From Promethearchaeota archaeon (GTDB taxonomy: Archaea > Asgardarchaeota > Lokiarchaeia > Sigynarchaeales > SOKP01): a stretch of 25,922 nucleotides of DNA. Position 1 is the first letter of the stretch, and each line of letters opens with the position of its first letter. Below are positions 8,527 through 17,400 of this stretch, piece by piece. The translations under genes and the position numbers were made by a program. The stretch lies in assembly GCA_019057975.1 (NCBI GenBank), contig JAHLWJ010000025.1, positions 1 to 25,922 on the forward strand, given 5' to 3'. The notes under the pieces were generated by a model that worked only from the letters and a program-made list of their open reading frames with translations, searched no databases and was not told the DNA's origin.

Positions 8527-10419
8527 ATGTTAGATGCAGAATGGCGAGAAAAGTGGAAAGATAAAGAAATCACAGCTAAAGACGCTATTAAAAAAATTAT
8601 ACCAGGCAATAGAGTTTTTATAGACTCTGGGTGTTCAGAGCCACAATTATTAACATCTGAATTAATTAAGAACTCAGAAACATTAATAGATACCGAAATT
8701 CTCCATTTTTTAACCATTGGGCCTGAGAAATATTTTAAGGATAAAGCTGAAGATCTTTTTCGACATAATGCATTTTTCATTGGAAAAACTCTTCGTGAGG
8801 AAATTAATAAAGGTCAAGCAGATTATACTCCAATTTATACTAGTGAGATTCCTTCTTTATTTATCACAGGCCGAAAACACATTGACGTCGCACTCATACA
8901 AGTTTCACCCCCTGATCCTTATGGTTTTTGTTCGTTAGGGATAAATGTAGATATTGCGAAGCCAATAGCTCAATCATCATTCATTACAATTGTTGAAATT
9001 AATCCCCAAATGCCTCGAACTTCAGGGAACAGTTTTATTCATATGAAAGAAATCGACTTTTTTGTATATAATAATACACCTTTATTAGAGTTTCATTTTG
9101 ATGAACCAGACGATATTGCTGAAAGAATAGGACAGAATTTAGCTAATTTAGTTGATAATAAATCTACAATCCATATAGGATTTGGAGATTTGCCAAATGC
9201 TACTTTAAAATATTTATTTGATAAAAAAGACTTAGGAATGCATTCACACTATATTACAGACAATATAATTCCACTTATAGAAGATGGTATCCTTACTTGT
9301 AGAAAGAAAAATTTCCATCCTGAAAAAATCATTACAAGTTTTGCTTTAGGGACCAAAAAGCTTTATAAATTTCTCCATAATAATCCTTACATTGAATTTT
9401 TTCCCTCTGATTATGTTTGCAATCCAAGATATATTGGAATGAACAAGAAAATGGTATCAATAAATTCTGCTAGACAAATTGACCTCACAGGACAAGTAAA
9501 TGCAGCAACAGAAGGCTATCAATTTTACTCAGGATTGGGAGAAACTATAGATTTTATGAGGGGTGCCGCATTTTCAAAAGGAGGGAAACCAATTATAATT
9601 ATCCCATCGACATCTCGAGATGGTAAAAGATCTAGAATAGTTCCTCATTTAGATGAGGGTGCGGGCATAATGTTGTCTCGTGGAGATGTATATTACGTCG
9701 TAACTGAATGGGGTGTAACTTATCTTCATGGTAAAACAATACGAGAAAGAGTGCTTGAATTGATTTGTATTGCCCATCCAGACTTTCGACAATCATTATT
9801 GGAAGAAGCAAAAAAACTAAATTACGTATATTCAGATCAGTTACTTCCTTGTGATGATCGTGGACGCATTTGTGTATATCCTTCGGGATATGAAACAATT
9901 TATACGGCTCTAAAAGGTGAAAGGATTAATATACGACCAGTAAAAACCACAGATGAGGCATTACTTAAAGAGTTATATTATTCTTTAAATGAAAGAGATA
10001 GGTATTTAAGGTTTTTTGGAATGAAAAAAGAGTTTACTCATTCTAAAACTCAAAGTGAAGTAAATATTGATTATGATAAAATTTTCTCAATAGGTGCTTT
10101 TATAGGTGAAATTGGTAATCAAGAAATGATTGGAAATGCTACATACTATCTGAACCCGAGTAATAACACAGCTGAATATAGTTTTCTTGTGAGAGAAGAT
10201 TTTCGAGGAAAAGGTGTAGGATCTTTTCTATATCAACATTTGATCATAATTGCAAAGGAGAAGGGAATAAAGGGATTTTTCGGTACAATTCATATTCAAA
10301 ATAAGAGTACAGTACGTATTATTCGACAGGGCGGTTATACTAAAATAACCCCACCGGAATCAGGTGAAAAGGAGTTGTTTTATGAAGTATTTTTTGATAA
10401 AGAAGATGCAATTGAATAG
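8527..10419 (+). CDS. CoA-transferase/hydrolase (4-hydroxybutyrate CoA-transferase-like) fused to GNAT acetyltransferase
   Basis: A 630-residue fusion. Residues 1-440 match the acetyl-CoA hydrolase/transferase family (AbfT/Cat1 type): the start AKDAIKKIIPGNRVFIDSGC, VSPPDPYGFCSLG (126-138), HIGFGDLPNATL, IDLTGQVNAATEG (around 318) and YVVTEWGVTYLHGK. Residues about 465-628 are a GNAT domain with the acetyl-CoA-binding motif RGKGVG at 560-565. Fusions of these two domains are known in bacteria and are annotated as bifunctional. Family CoA-transferases move CoA between acids through a glutamyl-CoA intermediate. Here the residue aligned by eye with that glutamate (AbfT Glu238, in HSE) is His241 (MHSHYITDN), so transferase activity is uncertain. 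An AAGGA ribosome site lies 6-7 nt before the ATG. The GNAT part might act on proteins, with the nearby Acs as a candidate. Confidence 0.88.
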   Translation: MLDAEWREKWKDKEITAKDAIKKIIPGNRVFIDSGCSEPQLLTSELIKNSETLIDTEILHFLTIGPEKYFKDKAEDLFRHNAFFIGKTLREEINKGQADYTPIYTSEIPSLFITGRKHIDVALIQVSPPDPYGFCSLGINVDIAKPIAQSSFITIVEINPQMPRTSGNSFIHMKEIDFFVYNNTPLLEFHFDEPDDIAERIGQNLANLVDNKSTIHIGFGDLPNATLKYLFDKKDLGMHSHYITDNIIPLIEDGILTCRKKNFHPEKIITSFALGTKKLYKFLHNNPYIEFFPSDYVCNPRYIGMNKKMVSINSARQIDLTGQVNAATEGYQFYSGLGETIDFMRGAAFSKGGKPIIIIPSTSRDGKRSRIVPHLDEGAGIMLSRGDVYYVVTEWGVTYLHGKTIRERVLELICIAHPDFRQSLLEEAKKLNYVYSDQLLPCDDRGRICVYPSGYETIYTALKGERINIRPVKTTDEALLKELYYSLNERDRYLRFFGMKKEFTHSKTQSEVNIDYDKIFSIGAFIGEIGNQEMIGNATYYLNPSNNTAEYSFLVREDFRGKGVGSFLYQHLIIIAKEKGIKGFFGTIHIQNKSTVRIIRQGGYTKITPPESGEKELFYEVFFDKEDAIE

Positions 10420-10468
10420 TTAATCAGCATTTTTATTATTCTTCCTTAATTATACACCTTGTTAAATC

Positions 10469-11263
10469 ATGAAGTTTAAATTTACTGATTATCATGTCCA
10501 TACTGCTAAATGGAGCGCTGATATTAAAGAAGATGGACCTAAATTCGAGGATTATATAAAAATAGCGGAAAAAAATGAAATAAATGTCTGTTTTCTTGAA
10601 CACTATGAGCTATATCAAATTGAAAAAGATAAAACAAATCCTTTCTATAATGGGAATATTGAGAATTACTTAGAGGAACTTGACGAGATAAAAGAAACAT
10701 ATGATTTCATATATTGTGGACTTGAGGTTGAATATTATAAGGATAGAGAACTAGAACTTTTAGAATTTATGGATGACTATGAAAAAGAATTAGATTTCAT
10801 CGGAGGTACTCTCCATGAATGGATTTTTGGGTATCCTGTAACATCTAAAGAAAAACTAATCCAATTTCTTGAGAAGAAAAAAATGAAAGATATTATTGAT
10901 GAATATTTTGAAACCTCTGAAATGATGATAAATTCTCAAATTTTCAAAAATATTTGTCATATTGATACTATATTCCGATATATTAATGAAAATGATATAA
11001 AACCTGAGGAAGATTGTGATGTCTCAGAAGAGAGAGTATTAGAATTAGGTCGTCTTTGCATAAAAAATAATATGCGTATTGAATACAATTTATCTGGAAA
11101 AAGATTTCCAATTGGACGACCTTTCCCTTCAAAAGCGATAATATCTCAATTATTGAAGGAAGGAGGAAAAATTTTTGTTGGTTCTGATTCACATTCATTA
11201 GATTATTTTGAAAGTCAGATTACTAATGTAAAACAAGCATATAAATGTCTAAATTCAATTTAA
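10469..11263 (+). CDS. PHP-domain phosphoesterase, histidinol-phosphatase (HisK) family
   Basis: A 264-residue PHP-family metal-dependent phosphoesterase. All the usual metal-binding motifs are visible in order: DYHVHT at residues 7-12, the His of FLEHYE, the Glu of GLEVEYY, the His of GGTLHEW, HIDTIFRY, and the C-terminal GSDSH. This arrangement and length fit the polymerase/histidinol phosphatase subfamily that hydrolyses histidinol phosphate. No other his genes are in the window, so a different small phosphate ester is equally possible. It lies 49 bp after the CoA-transferase/GNAT gene and 23 bp before the PAP2 phosphatase gene, so these may be co-transcribed. No signal peptide is seen, so it should be cytosolic. 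Confidence 0.85.
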   Translation: MKFKFTDYHVHTAKWSADIKEDGPKFEDYIKIAEKNEINVCFLEHYELYQIEKDKTNPFYNGNIENYLEELDEIKETYDFIYCGLEVEYYKDRELELLEFMDDYEKELDFIGGTLHEWIFGYPVTSKEKLIQFLEKKKMKDIIDEYFETSEMMINSQIFKNICHIDTIFRYINENDIKPEEDCDVSEERVLELGRLCIKNNMRIEYNLSGKRFPIGRPFPSKAIISQLLKEGGKIFVGSDSHSLDYFESQITNVKQAYKCLNSI

Positions 11264-11286
11264 ATTTATTGTTAGTATAGGCTATT

Positions 11287-12018
11287 ATGGAGTTTAAAGC
11301 TTTTTCCAACAGGATCGATGAATGGGACCAAAAGATAATAGTAAAATACAATGGTATTGGTGGGAAGCCAGTCATTTATATTCTGAAGTTTTTATCTTTC
11401 TTTGGAAGAGAAACATTATGGATTTTTTTAATCGCTTTTTATTTATTTATTTGGTATGATCCTTTTTTACTTGCCAACTTGACTGCCACTTTTTTAACCG
11501 GGTTATTATTAATTGTAGCAATTAAAAAAACTGTTAATAGAGCAAGACCATTTGATAAGTTAGGAAAAGGCAAACTCAAAGTTCTCGAAAAAAAACCGAG
11601 TTCAAAAAGTTTTCCTTCTTGGCACTCGTATAATATTGTCGCATATGGATTATTGATTGGGTTCTTCTTTTTAAAATCACCCACTATGACAATTATAATG
11701 CAAATACTAGCAGTAATAGTATCATTTTCAAGGATTCAGTTAGGAGTCCATTATCCTTCTGATGTAATATTCGGTTATTTTATTGGTATAATTGGGTTCT
11801 TACTTTCAGTTCTTATTGTTGCTCCTATATTTCAAATAATTTTTGAAAATTTTGAACAATTTGCTCTACATACCATTGAATATCGACAATTTAATTCAAT
11901 GATTTTTGAAAACGTTTGGTATCTTGTTTTATGGATCGTAATTTGTACAGCAATCCTTATATCTGCAACCTATAAAGATATTAAAGATAAATTTATAAAA
12001 AAAGAAATGAGAATTTAA
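11287..12018 (+). CDS. PAP2-family membrane phosphatase
   Basis: A 243-residue membrane protein with about six hydrophobic helices and the three PAP2 signature motifs. These are K-x6-RP (Lys80 to Pro88, KKTVNRARP), PSxH (PSWH, 110-113) and SR-x5-H-x3-D (SRIQLGVHYPSD, 148-159). It is expected to dephosphorylate a lipid phosphate or an isoprenoid pyrophosphate at the membrane; in archaea phosphatidate-like or polyprenol pyrophosphate substrates are plausible. The usual Gly of PSGH is Trp here, while the catalytic His is kept. It follows the PHP gene by 23 bp. Its stop codon overlaps the stop of the convergent GTPase gene by 4 bp. Confidence 0.88.
   Translation: MEFKAFSNRIDEWDQKIIVKYNGIGGKPVIYILKFLSFFGRETLWIFLIAFYLFIWYDPFLLANLTATFLTGLLLIVAIKKTVNRARPFDKLGKGKLKVLEKKPSSKSFPSWHSYNIVAYGLLIGFFFLKSPTMTIIMQILAVIVSFSRIQLGVHYPSDVIFGYFIGIIGFLLSVLIVAPIFQIIFENFEQFALHTIEYRQFNSMIFENVWYLVLWIVICTAILISATYKDIKDKFIKKEMRI
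11997..12003 (-). terminator. T-tract after the GTPase gene, inside PAP2
   Basis: Seven A residues on the plus strand give U7 in the GTPase transcript, about 12 nt past its stop codon. The tract lies within the last codons of the convergent PAP2 gene. Confidence 0.35.
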
Positions 12019-13271
12019 AGATCTAAGCTCTTTTTTTTACTAAATAAATCTTTTAACTCATTAAGAACTGTCAATCTTGAGTTCTCTCCAGCTCTACGGG
12101 AACTTAAAGAGGGATTCGATATTTCAAGTGGTTGTCCACTTTGTGCTGCTTGAAATGCACTCGATTCTATCGCACGGAGACGAATATCGAGATCATTAAG
12201 TTGTGTAGAGATGCTCTCAGATAGACGAATGACCGCATTAAGAGTTTCTTCCAATGTTTTTCCTAGACCCTCTACCTTCTTTACAGTTGGATCTGAAAGA
12301 GAATAACCTGCATTCATTAAATTTTTTATATATTTCGCAAATTGAGGTTCGCGAGAAATTAAAGAATATATGGAAGTTAAATAAATTTCAATTTCAAAAT
12401 CATAACCCTTGCTTTTAAGAAGCTCATCTATATTGTCTTTCAAGAGTTCAATATTAAGGAGTATTTTAGGCTCTCCTTTTAAATCAGGATCATATTTATG
12501 AAGGAATAATAGCACATAAGGGGCTTCTTCTAACAATACCAGAGAGTCAAGTATTTTATCAAGATAATCTATAGATTCATCAAATCTCTCGGGATTTTGC
12601 ACATCTATAACATATATTAGTAAGTCTAATTGAATAAAGTATTGTTCGGGATTGTTTAAATACCTCTCACGATATTCTTCTTGACCTCCAAGGTCCCAGA
12701 TGAAGAGATTCAAGTTGGAGGTCCCAAATTTCATCCTAACTACTCCCTTTGTTGGATGAGTGGCAATCATATCACTTATCCCTAAGCGCCCTCCAAATTT
12801 CGATAATAAGGACGTTTTACCTGCTGCATCTAGACCAGCAACTAAAACTTTCTGTGCTTCTGGTTCAATAGCTTCTGTTTCCTCAGTAAGGCTATTTATG
12901 AGTGTACTAATCGTAACTGCTTTTCTTAATTTTTTTTCTAAGGTGGGATATTTATTTTTTAGTTCCCCAATTTTTTCCTTTAAATTTTCTGTTAATTCAA
13001 GAGATTCTTCAGATTCTTCAGATTCTTCTAATATGGATAAACTTTCAAATGGATCGTCTTTGTTGAGTTTTAGTGTTTCTTTAATTTTGGATATTTCAAA
13101 TAGATTTTTTATTATAGTTGATTCTTCTTTATCTATAAATTTGTAGGATTGAATTGATAATTTTAAAATGTCATCGATCTTTTCTAATTTCTCAATTTTT
13201 ACAGATTTGGGGTCTAAAAATTTGGAAATGACTTTTATTATATCTGAACTTTCAGAGGGCATAGTAAACAT
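12015..13271 (-). CDS. Long Arf/Rag-like small GTPase with N-terminal helical extension
   Basis: A 418-residue protein. Residues about 140-325 are a Ras-superfamily G domain: P-loop GLDAAGKT (146-153), switch-I HPTKG (Thr174), WDLGGQ (192-197, the Arf form of DxxG) and HKYD (258-261) for guanine recognition. HKxD in place of NKxD is typical of Rag/Gtr GTPases. Before the G domain lie about 135 residues, helical and acidic, with a SEESEESLE repeat near 84-92. After it comes a roughly 80-residue tail predicted to be coiled coil (LNDLDIRLRAIE) then basic. It should bind and probably hydrolyse GTP in the cytosol. Start: ATG at 13269-13271, with a second in-frame ATG three codons later; neither has a clear ribosome site. 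Classical members are about 180 residues, so both extensions are unusual. Confidence 0.88.
   Translation of the reverse strand: MFTMPSESSDIIKVISKFLDPKSVKIEKLEKIDDILKLSIQSYKFIDKEESTIIKNLFEISKIKETLKLNKDDPFESLSILEESEESEESLELTENLKEKIGELKNKYPTLEKKLRKAVTISTLINSLTEETEAIEPEAQKVLVAGLDAAGKTSLLSKFGGRLGISDMIATHPTKGVVRMKFGTSNLNLFIWDLGGQEEYRERYLNNPEQYFIQLDLLIYVIDVQNPERFDESIDYLDKILDSLVLLEEAPYVLLFLHKYDPDLKGEPKILLNIELLKDNIDELLKSKGYDFEIEIYLTSIYSLISREPQFAKYIKNLMNAGYSLSDPTVKKVEGLGKTLEETLNAVIRLSESISTQLNDLDIRLRAIESSAFQAAQSGQPLEISNPSLSSRRAGENSRLTVLNELKDLFSKKKSLDL
12031..12038 (+). terminator. T-tract after PAP2, inside the GTPase gene
   Basis: Eight T residues lie 12 bp downstream of the PAP2 stop codon. This is a likely archaeal transcription end and it sits within the last codons (the KKK of SKKKSLDL) of the convergent GTPase gene. 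Confidence 0.45.
13003..13029. repeat. Three tandem 9-bp repeats in the GTPase gene
   Basis: GATTCTTCA is repeated three times, the last copy ending in T. It encodes the acidic SEE-rich segment before the G domain. It is a short slip-prone repeat that keeps the reading frame. Confidence 0.75.
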
Positions 13272-13467
13272 TGATTCTTTTAATATTAATAGGTTAATTT
13301 CGTTTTTATTGTTATTTATTAAACTTTTAAGATACTAATTAAAAAGGCTTAGATTTAAATTTTCACAACTTAGTTTTAAATAGATTAAACTTAAATATTT
13401 AATAGAGTTTGTATTTTATACTAAAAATGAAAAATTCCAAATTCATTTTTTATTATCATAAGTGATT

Positions 13468-14391
13468 ATGCCGTCTCATTTTGAAGATAATGATTTCTTT
13501 GAAGATAGTGGGGAGGAAGGTCCATCTTGTTGCGATAATCCTAAAATTAGTGAAGAAGATGGATTTTATGTCTGTTTAAATTGTGGTTTTGTATATTCTA
13601 GAATTCTTGACGATAGTCCTCGTAGAGCTTTTACTCAAGAAGAAATTCAGAAGAGGAAAAGTAGTGAAAGAGTTTACAGCCCAATAGGACCCAGAACAAT
13701 TATCAGAGGATCAAGAGACGCTAGAGGCACTTTACTAAGCCCAAAATACAAGTCTAAGTTTAACAGATTAGCTAAAATTCATAGGTCTTTAACCACTAGT
13801 TATGAAAGAAATCTATGGATTGCTTTACCTAATTTACAACGCTTACAAAAAAGATTAGGAATTCCAGATGCCGTAGCAGAGGATGCACTTAGAATATATA
13901 CCCAAACCGTAAAAAAGAAATTGACTATGGGAAGAAGTATAGATACGTTATTATCAGCATCTATTTTTGCTGCTTTAAGAGTTCATGGAATACCTAGAAC
14001 TTCTGAAGAAATAGCGAAAATCGCACAAATTCCTAAAAAAAAAGTAATTAAAAGTTATCGTTTAATTCTCATGGAAGTTTTGCCAAAACTCGGAATGAAA
14101 GTACAACATTTTTCAGCTGATAGATATGTTGATAAATTTAATGAAGAACTAAAGCTTTCAATGCAGTGTAGAAATATAGCTGTAAAATTAATTGAAAAGG
14201 CAAGAGATAGTGGATTCAATTCAGCAGGTAAAGACCCGAAAGGAATTGCTGCTGCTTCTATCTATATAGCATCAAAAATATGTAGTGAAAATAGAACGCA
14301 GAAAGAAATATCGCAGCTCGCGAAAGTTACAGAAGTGACACTTCGTATGAGAGTAAAGGATTTACAAAAATACGCAAATATAGTTGACTGA
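13468..14391 (+). CDS. tfb: Transcription initiation factor TFB (TFIIB homologue)
   Basis: A general transcription factor that bridges TBP-bound promoters and RNA polymerase. From the ATG at 13468 it has 307 residues. Parts in order: a zinc-ribbon region with SCCDNP (Cys21, Cys22) and CLNCG (Cys36, Cys39); a B-reader-like segment (RAFTQEEIQKRKSSERVYSP); and two cyclin folds, the first ending FAALRVHGIPRTSEEIAKIA, the second holding AAASIYIASKI and ending TQKEISQLAKVTEVTLR. A GTG at 13462 would add two residues. The first CxxC of the ribbon is changed to adjacent cysteines (CCDN), so one zinc ligand is displaced or missing. Asgard genomes often have several TFBs; this may be a specialised paralogue. 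It lies between two divergent-facing neighbours and appears monocistronic. Confidence 0.93.
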   Translation: MPSHFEDNDFFEDSGEEGPSCCDNPKISEEDGFYVCLNCGFVYSRILDDSPRRAFTQEEIQKRKSSERVYSPIGPRTIIRGSRDARGTLLSPKYKSKFNRLAKIHRSLTTSYERNLWIALPNLQRLQKRLGIPDAVAEDALRIYTQTVKKKLTMGRSIDTLLSASIFAALRVHGIPRTSEEIAKIAQIPKKKVIKSYRLILMEVLPKLGMKVQHFSADRYVDKFNEELKLSMQCRNIAVKLIEKARDSGFNSAGKDPKGIAAASIYIASKICSENRTQKEISQLAKVTEVTLRMRVKDLQKYANIVD

Positions 14392-14418
14392 TTCTGTTAA
14401 AGCTATCATATTTCAATT

Positions 14419-17400
14419 TTAAATATCTGTTAACTGTATTTCTTCTTCAAATAAAGGTAAGATTTCTAACATTCCTTTAATTTTTGGTAAATAAGTTTCC
14501 AAGTTATATTCTTTAACATCAATGATAAAAAGGATTAACATAATATCATATGTATCTTCTACCAATTTTTTATTGACACCCAGTGTATTTAGAAACTGAT
14601 TAATACTTTTTTTGATGATAGAATAAGGTTCTTTGATTTTTAATAAACATAATCCTTGTAAAAGGATAATGAGAGAACTAGTTCTAAGATCTCTTCTTTT
14701 AGAAGCCATTGTTTCAGCTAATTTATAATATTTAGTAGCTGCATCTTTAAAAGTCTGTGCTTCCAATAATGTAAAAATAGCTTTGTAAAAAATTCTTTTT
14801 GTTGCTTTTCGTTTATTAAGGAAATCTTCTTTCTCTCGTCGAGTGTCTCCTATTTTTGACTCTATTTTTCCATATCTTTGATCTATTTCTATTGCTTGCC
14901 TTCTTGTTAATTCTTTTTTGGGCTCTTCAACTTTTGTAATTTGTTCATCAACTTCTTCAAGTTCTCCCTCTTCTCTATAACCTTCACCGAAATATTCATC
15001 GAGAAATTTCTTTTCTTCATCAAATAAAGGAAGATAATTCATAAAAGACAACGCTTCATTAAATTTTAGTTCATCTTGAAACTTATTCGCTTGAACCATG
15101 TATTCAACTAAGGTGACTGGAAAAGTTTCAATACCCAAGCCTGACAAACTCTGTTTTGTCTTCTCTAATAATTCTCTTACATCCTTTACCCTATTTTCTT
15201 TAAATAATAATAAACTCACTATTGCTAATGATACACCCGCTAAGCTATATTTTGTAATTTTGTTTAATTCAACTATAGTTTCCTTATACGAGTTAATTGC
15301 TTCATCATACTCTTCTTCAGCAATATAAGCTAAAGCTTTTCTAAAATATCTTGTTCTTCTTGCAGTTCTTTCTCTAAGTTCCTTCTTTCGATCTAAACGA
15401 CGATATTCTCTAGCTTTACTTTCAATAATTGAGAGATTTTCCTCCAATTCTGCTCCTTCTCGGGATTCTCTTGCAATCTCCGAACGAATTGCACTCTTTT
15501 CTGCTTCAAGTTTATCAATTATTTTATGAATCTCTTTTTTATATACTTTATTCTCAATTCTGTCATTATATACATGAGCATTAGCTAAATCATCTTCTTC
15601 AATATATATTTCAGCAAATTTCTTGAAGATTTTATCATAGTTTATTTTTAAGATTTCTTCTTTTTCTAAATAGGCGTCTGAGACACTAATTGCTTTTTTT
15701 ACTAACTCATTTGCTTTTCTAATTCCTGAAAGATTCTCTTCAGCTCGAAGTAGATTCAATCCCTCATGTTTAATAATTTTAATATAAACTAAACTAATCT
15801 GGTTGGATTCGTCATAAAACAAGTGATTACGATATATTCTGTTAGAATCTTCCAAAATTCTTGCGATTCTTTCAAAATTCTTCAATTTTTCAATTTCTTT
15901 CAATCTGTCAAGGAAAACTGGAAATACTCTAATTAAGTACTTCTTTTTCATTTCTATTGATAATTCACTAAAGGTGATGAAAAATTCTTCAAAAATATCA
16001 CCTTCTAAGAGAATATCTAAAGATTTTGTAAGAATTTGATCTCTTATATCTTCCATTCCTATCTTTTTTAGATAATCCGCCTGATCTATTAAGTACTTTG
16101 CTCCTTTAAGGTATTTGCCTTGTTTAATGAACTCATTGGCAGCCTCAATTTTCTTTTTATTCATATCAGCAATAATATCCAACTCAGCGTCGACAAATAC
16201 AGTTAAAAAATCTACTCCTTTCTTAATAATTTCCTCCAGTTCCTTTTTCAATGAGGTGTTATATATATCCTCAATTTCACCACTTAATTTGGTCAATTCT
16301 TGTTTTATCATCAAAGAGTCTAGCTTATTAATAAGTGTGGTTGCTATTCTAAAGTTATTTTTTTCTAAGAAAAGGTTAATTAAGATTTTTAAAGTTGCAT
16401 CTAAATTGGTTTTTTTTACATGATACGATTCCCACATGTTTTCAATTTCATCATACCTATATCTTGCAGCGTGAATTTCTTTAACATTAACTTGATGTTT
16501 GAAGATATAAATTAAAATTTTCGTTAATTTAATGGTTAATTCTTCTAATTCATCTGAAAGTGCTTCTCTTTGATACTTATATATCGCATTATACAGTTGT
16601 TCTCTTGCTAATTCAAATCTATTAGTTTCTACTAGGAATTCTGCGGCATTGCCAATTTTACCTGTAACTTCCTTTAATATTGTCTGAGCTTCTTGATGTG
16701 ACAAGCTTTCAAGAATTCTAAATGCATTCTCAACCTTACAAGCCGATATCCAAGAAGTTATTGCTAATCTAAAGGCTTCATCAATTATTTTTTTATCTAA
16801 CAACTCAATACTAGACCATTGTCCTGCTCTTTCGTATTGTTTTGCAGCAGTTTCGTATTCATGTTTATTAAAATAGAAAGTACCTTCTCTTATCATTGCA
16901 TCAGCATACAGCTTCTTAAAATTAACAGACTTTATTGGGTCTATATTTTCTATAATTTGACTTGCTTCTAAGTATAGATTAATTTTTGAATATAGATATG
17001 CCGCTTGATCAGTTATAATAAAGTACTCCTCTTTATTGTAAATTTCTGCAATCAAAGCTGCTTTTCTTACTGCTTGAGCGGCATAATAATAATTTTTATC
17101 CTTAAAATAAACATTAGCCATTTGAATGAATATTGGAAATCTCATCCAAGCGTTCTCAATATTTAACGGAGTCTCCCCATTAATCATTGCTAAACAGAGT
17201 GATTGAAGTACTTGATGAAAATCTTTAGGATTTAGATTAGCAAAGGCTTCGAGACTAGGATAATTAACCCATACATTTGTTAAGAGCTCATTCACAGATA
17301 TTGGGAGAATACCATTTTGATCATAAAAAATTACTATTGTAGGAATATCACGTTTGACTGAAAAAATATCTGGTAAGACCATTTCTAGTAATTCATATTC

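Noticed and set aside
12760..13146. A plus-strand open frame opposite the GTPase gene
   Set aside because: It is antisense to the conserved G domain and to the acidic repeat, giving runs of Ser-Asp. There is no family likeness.
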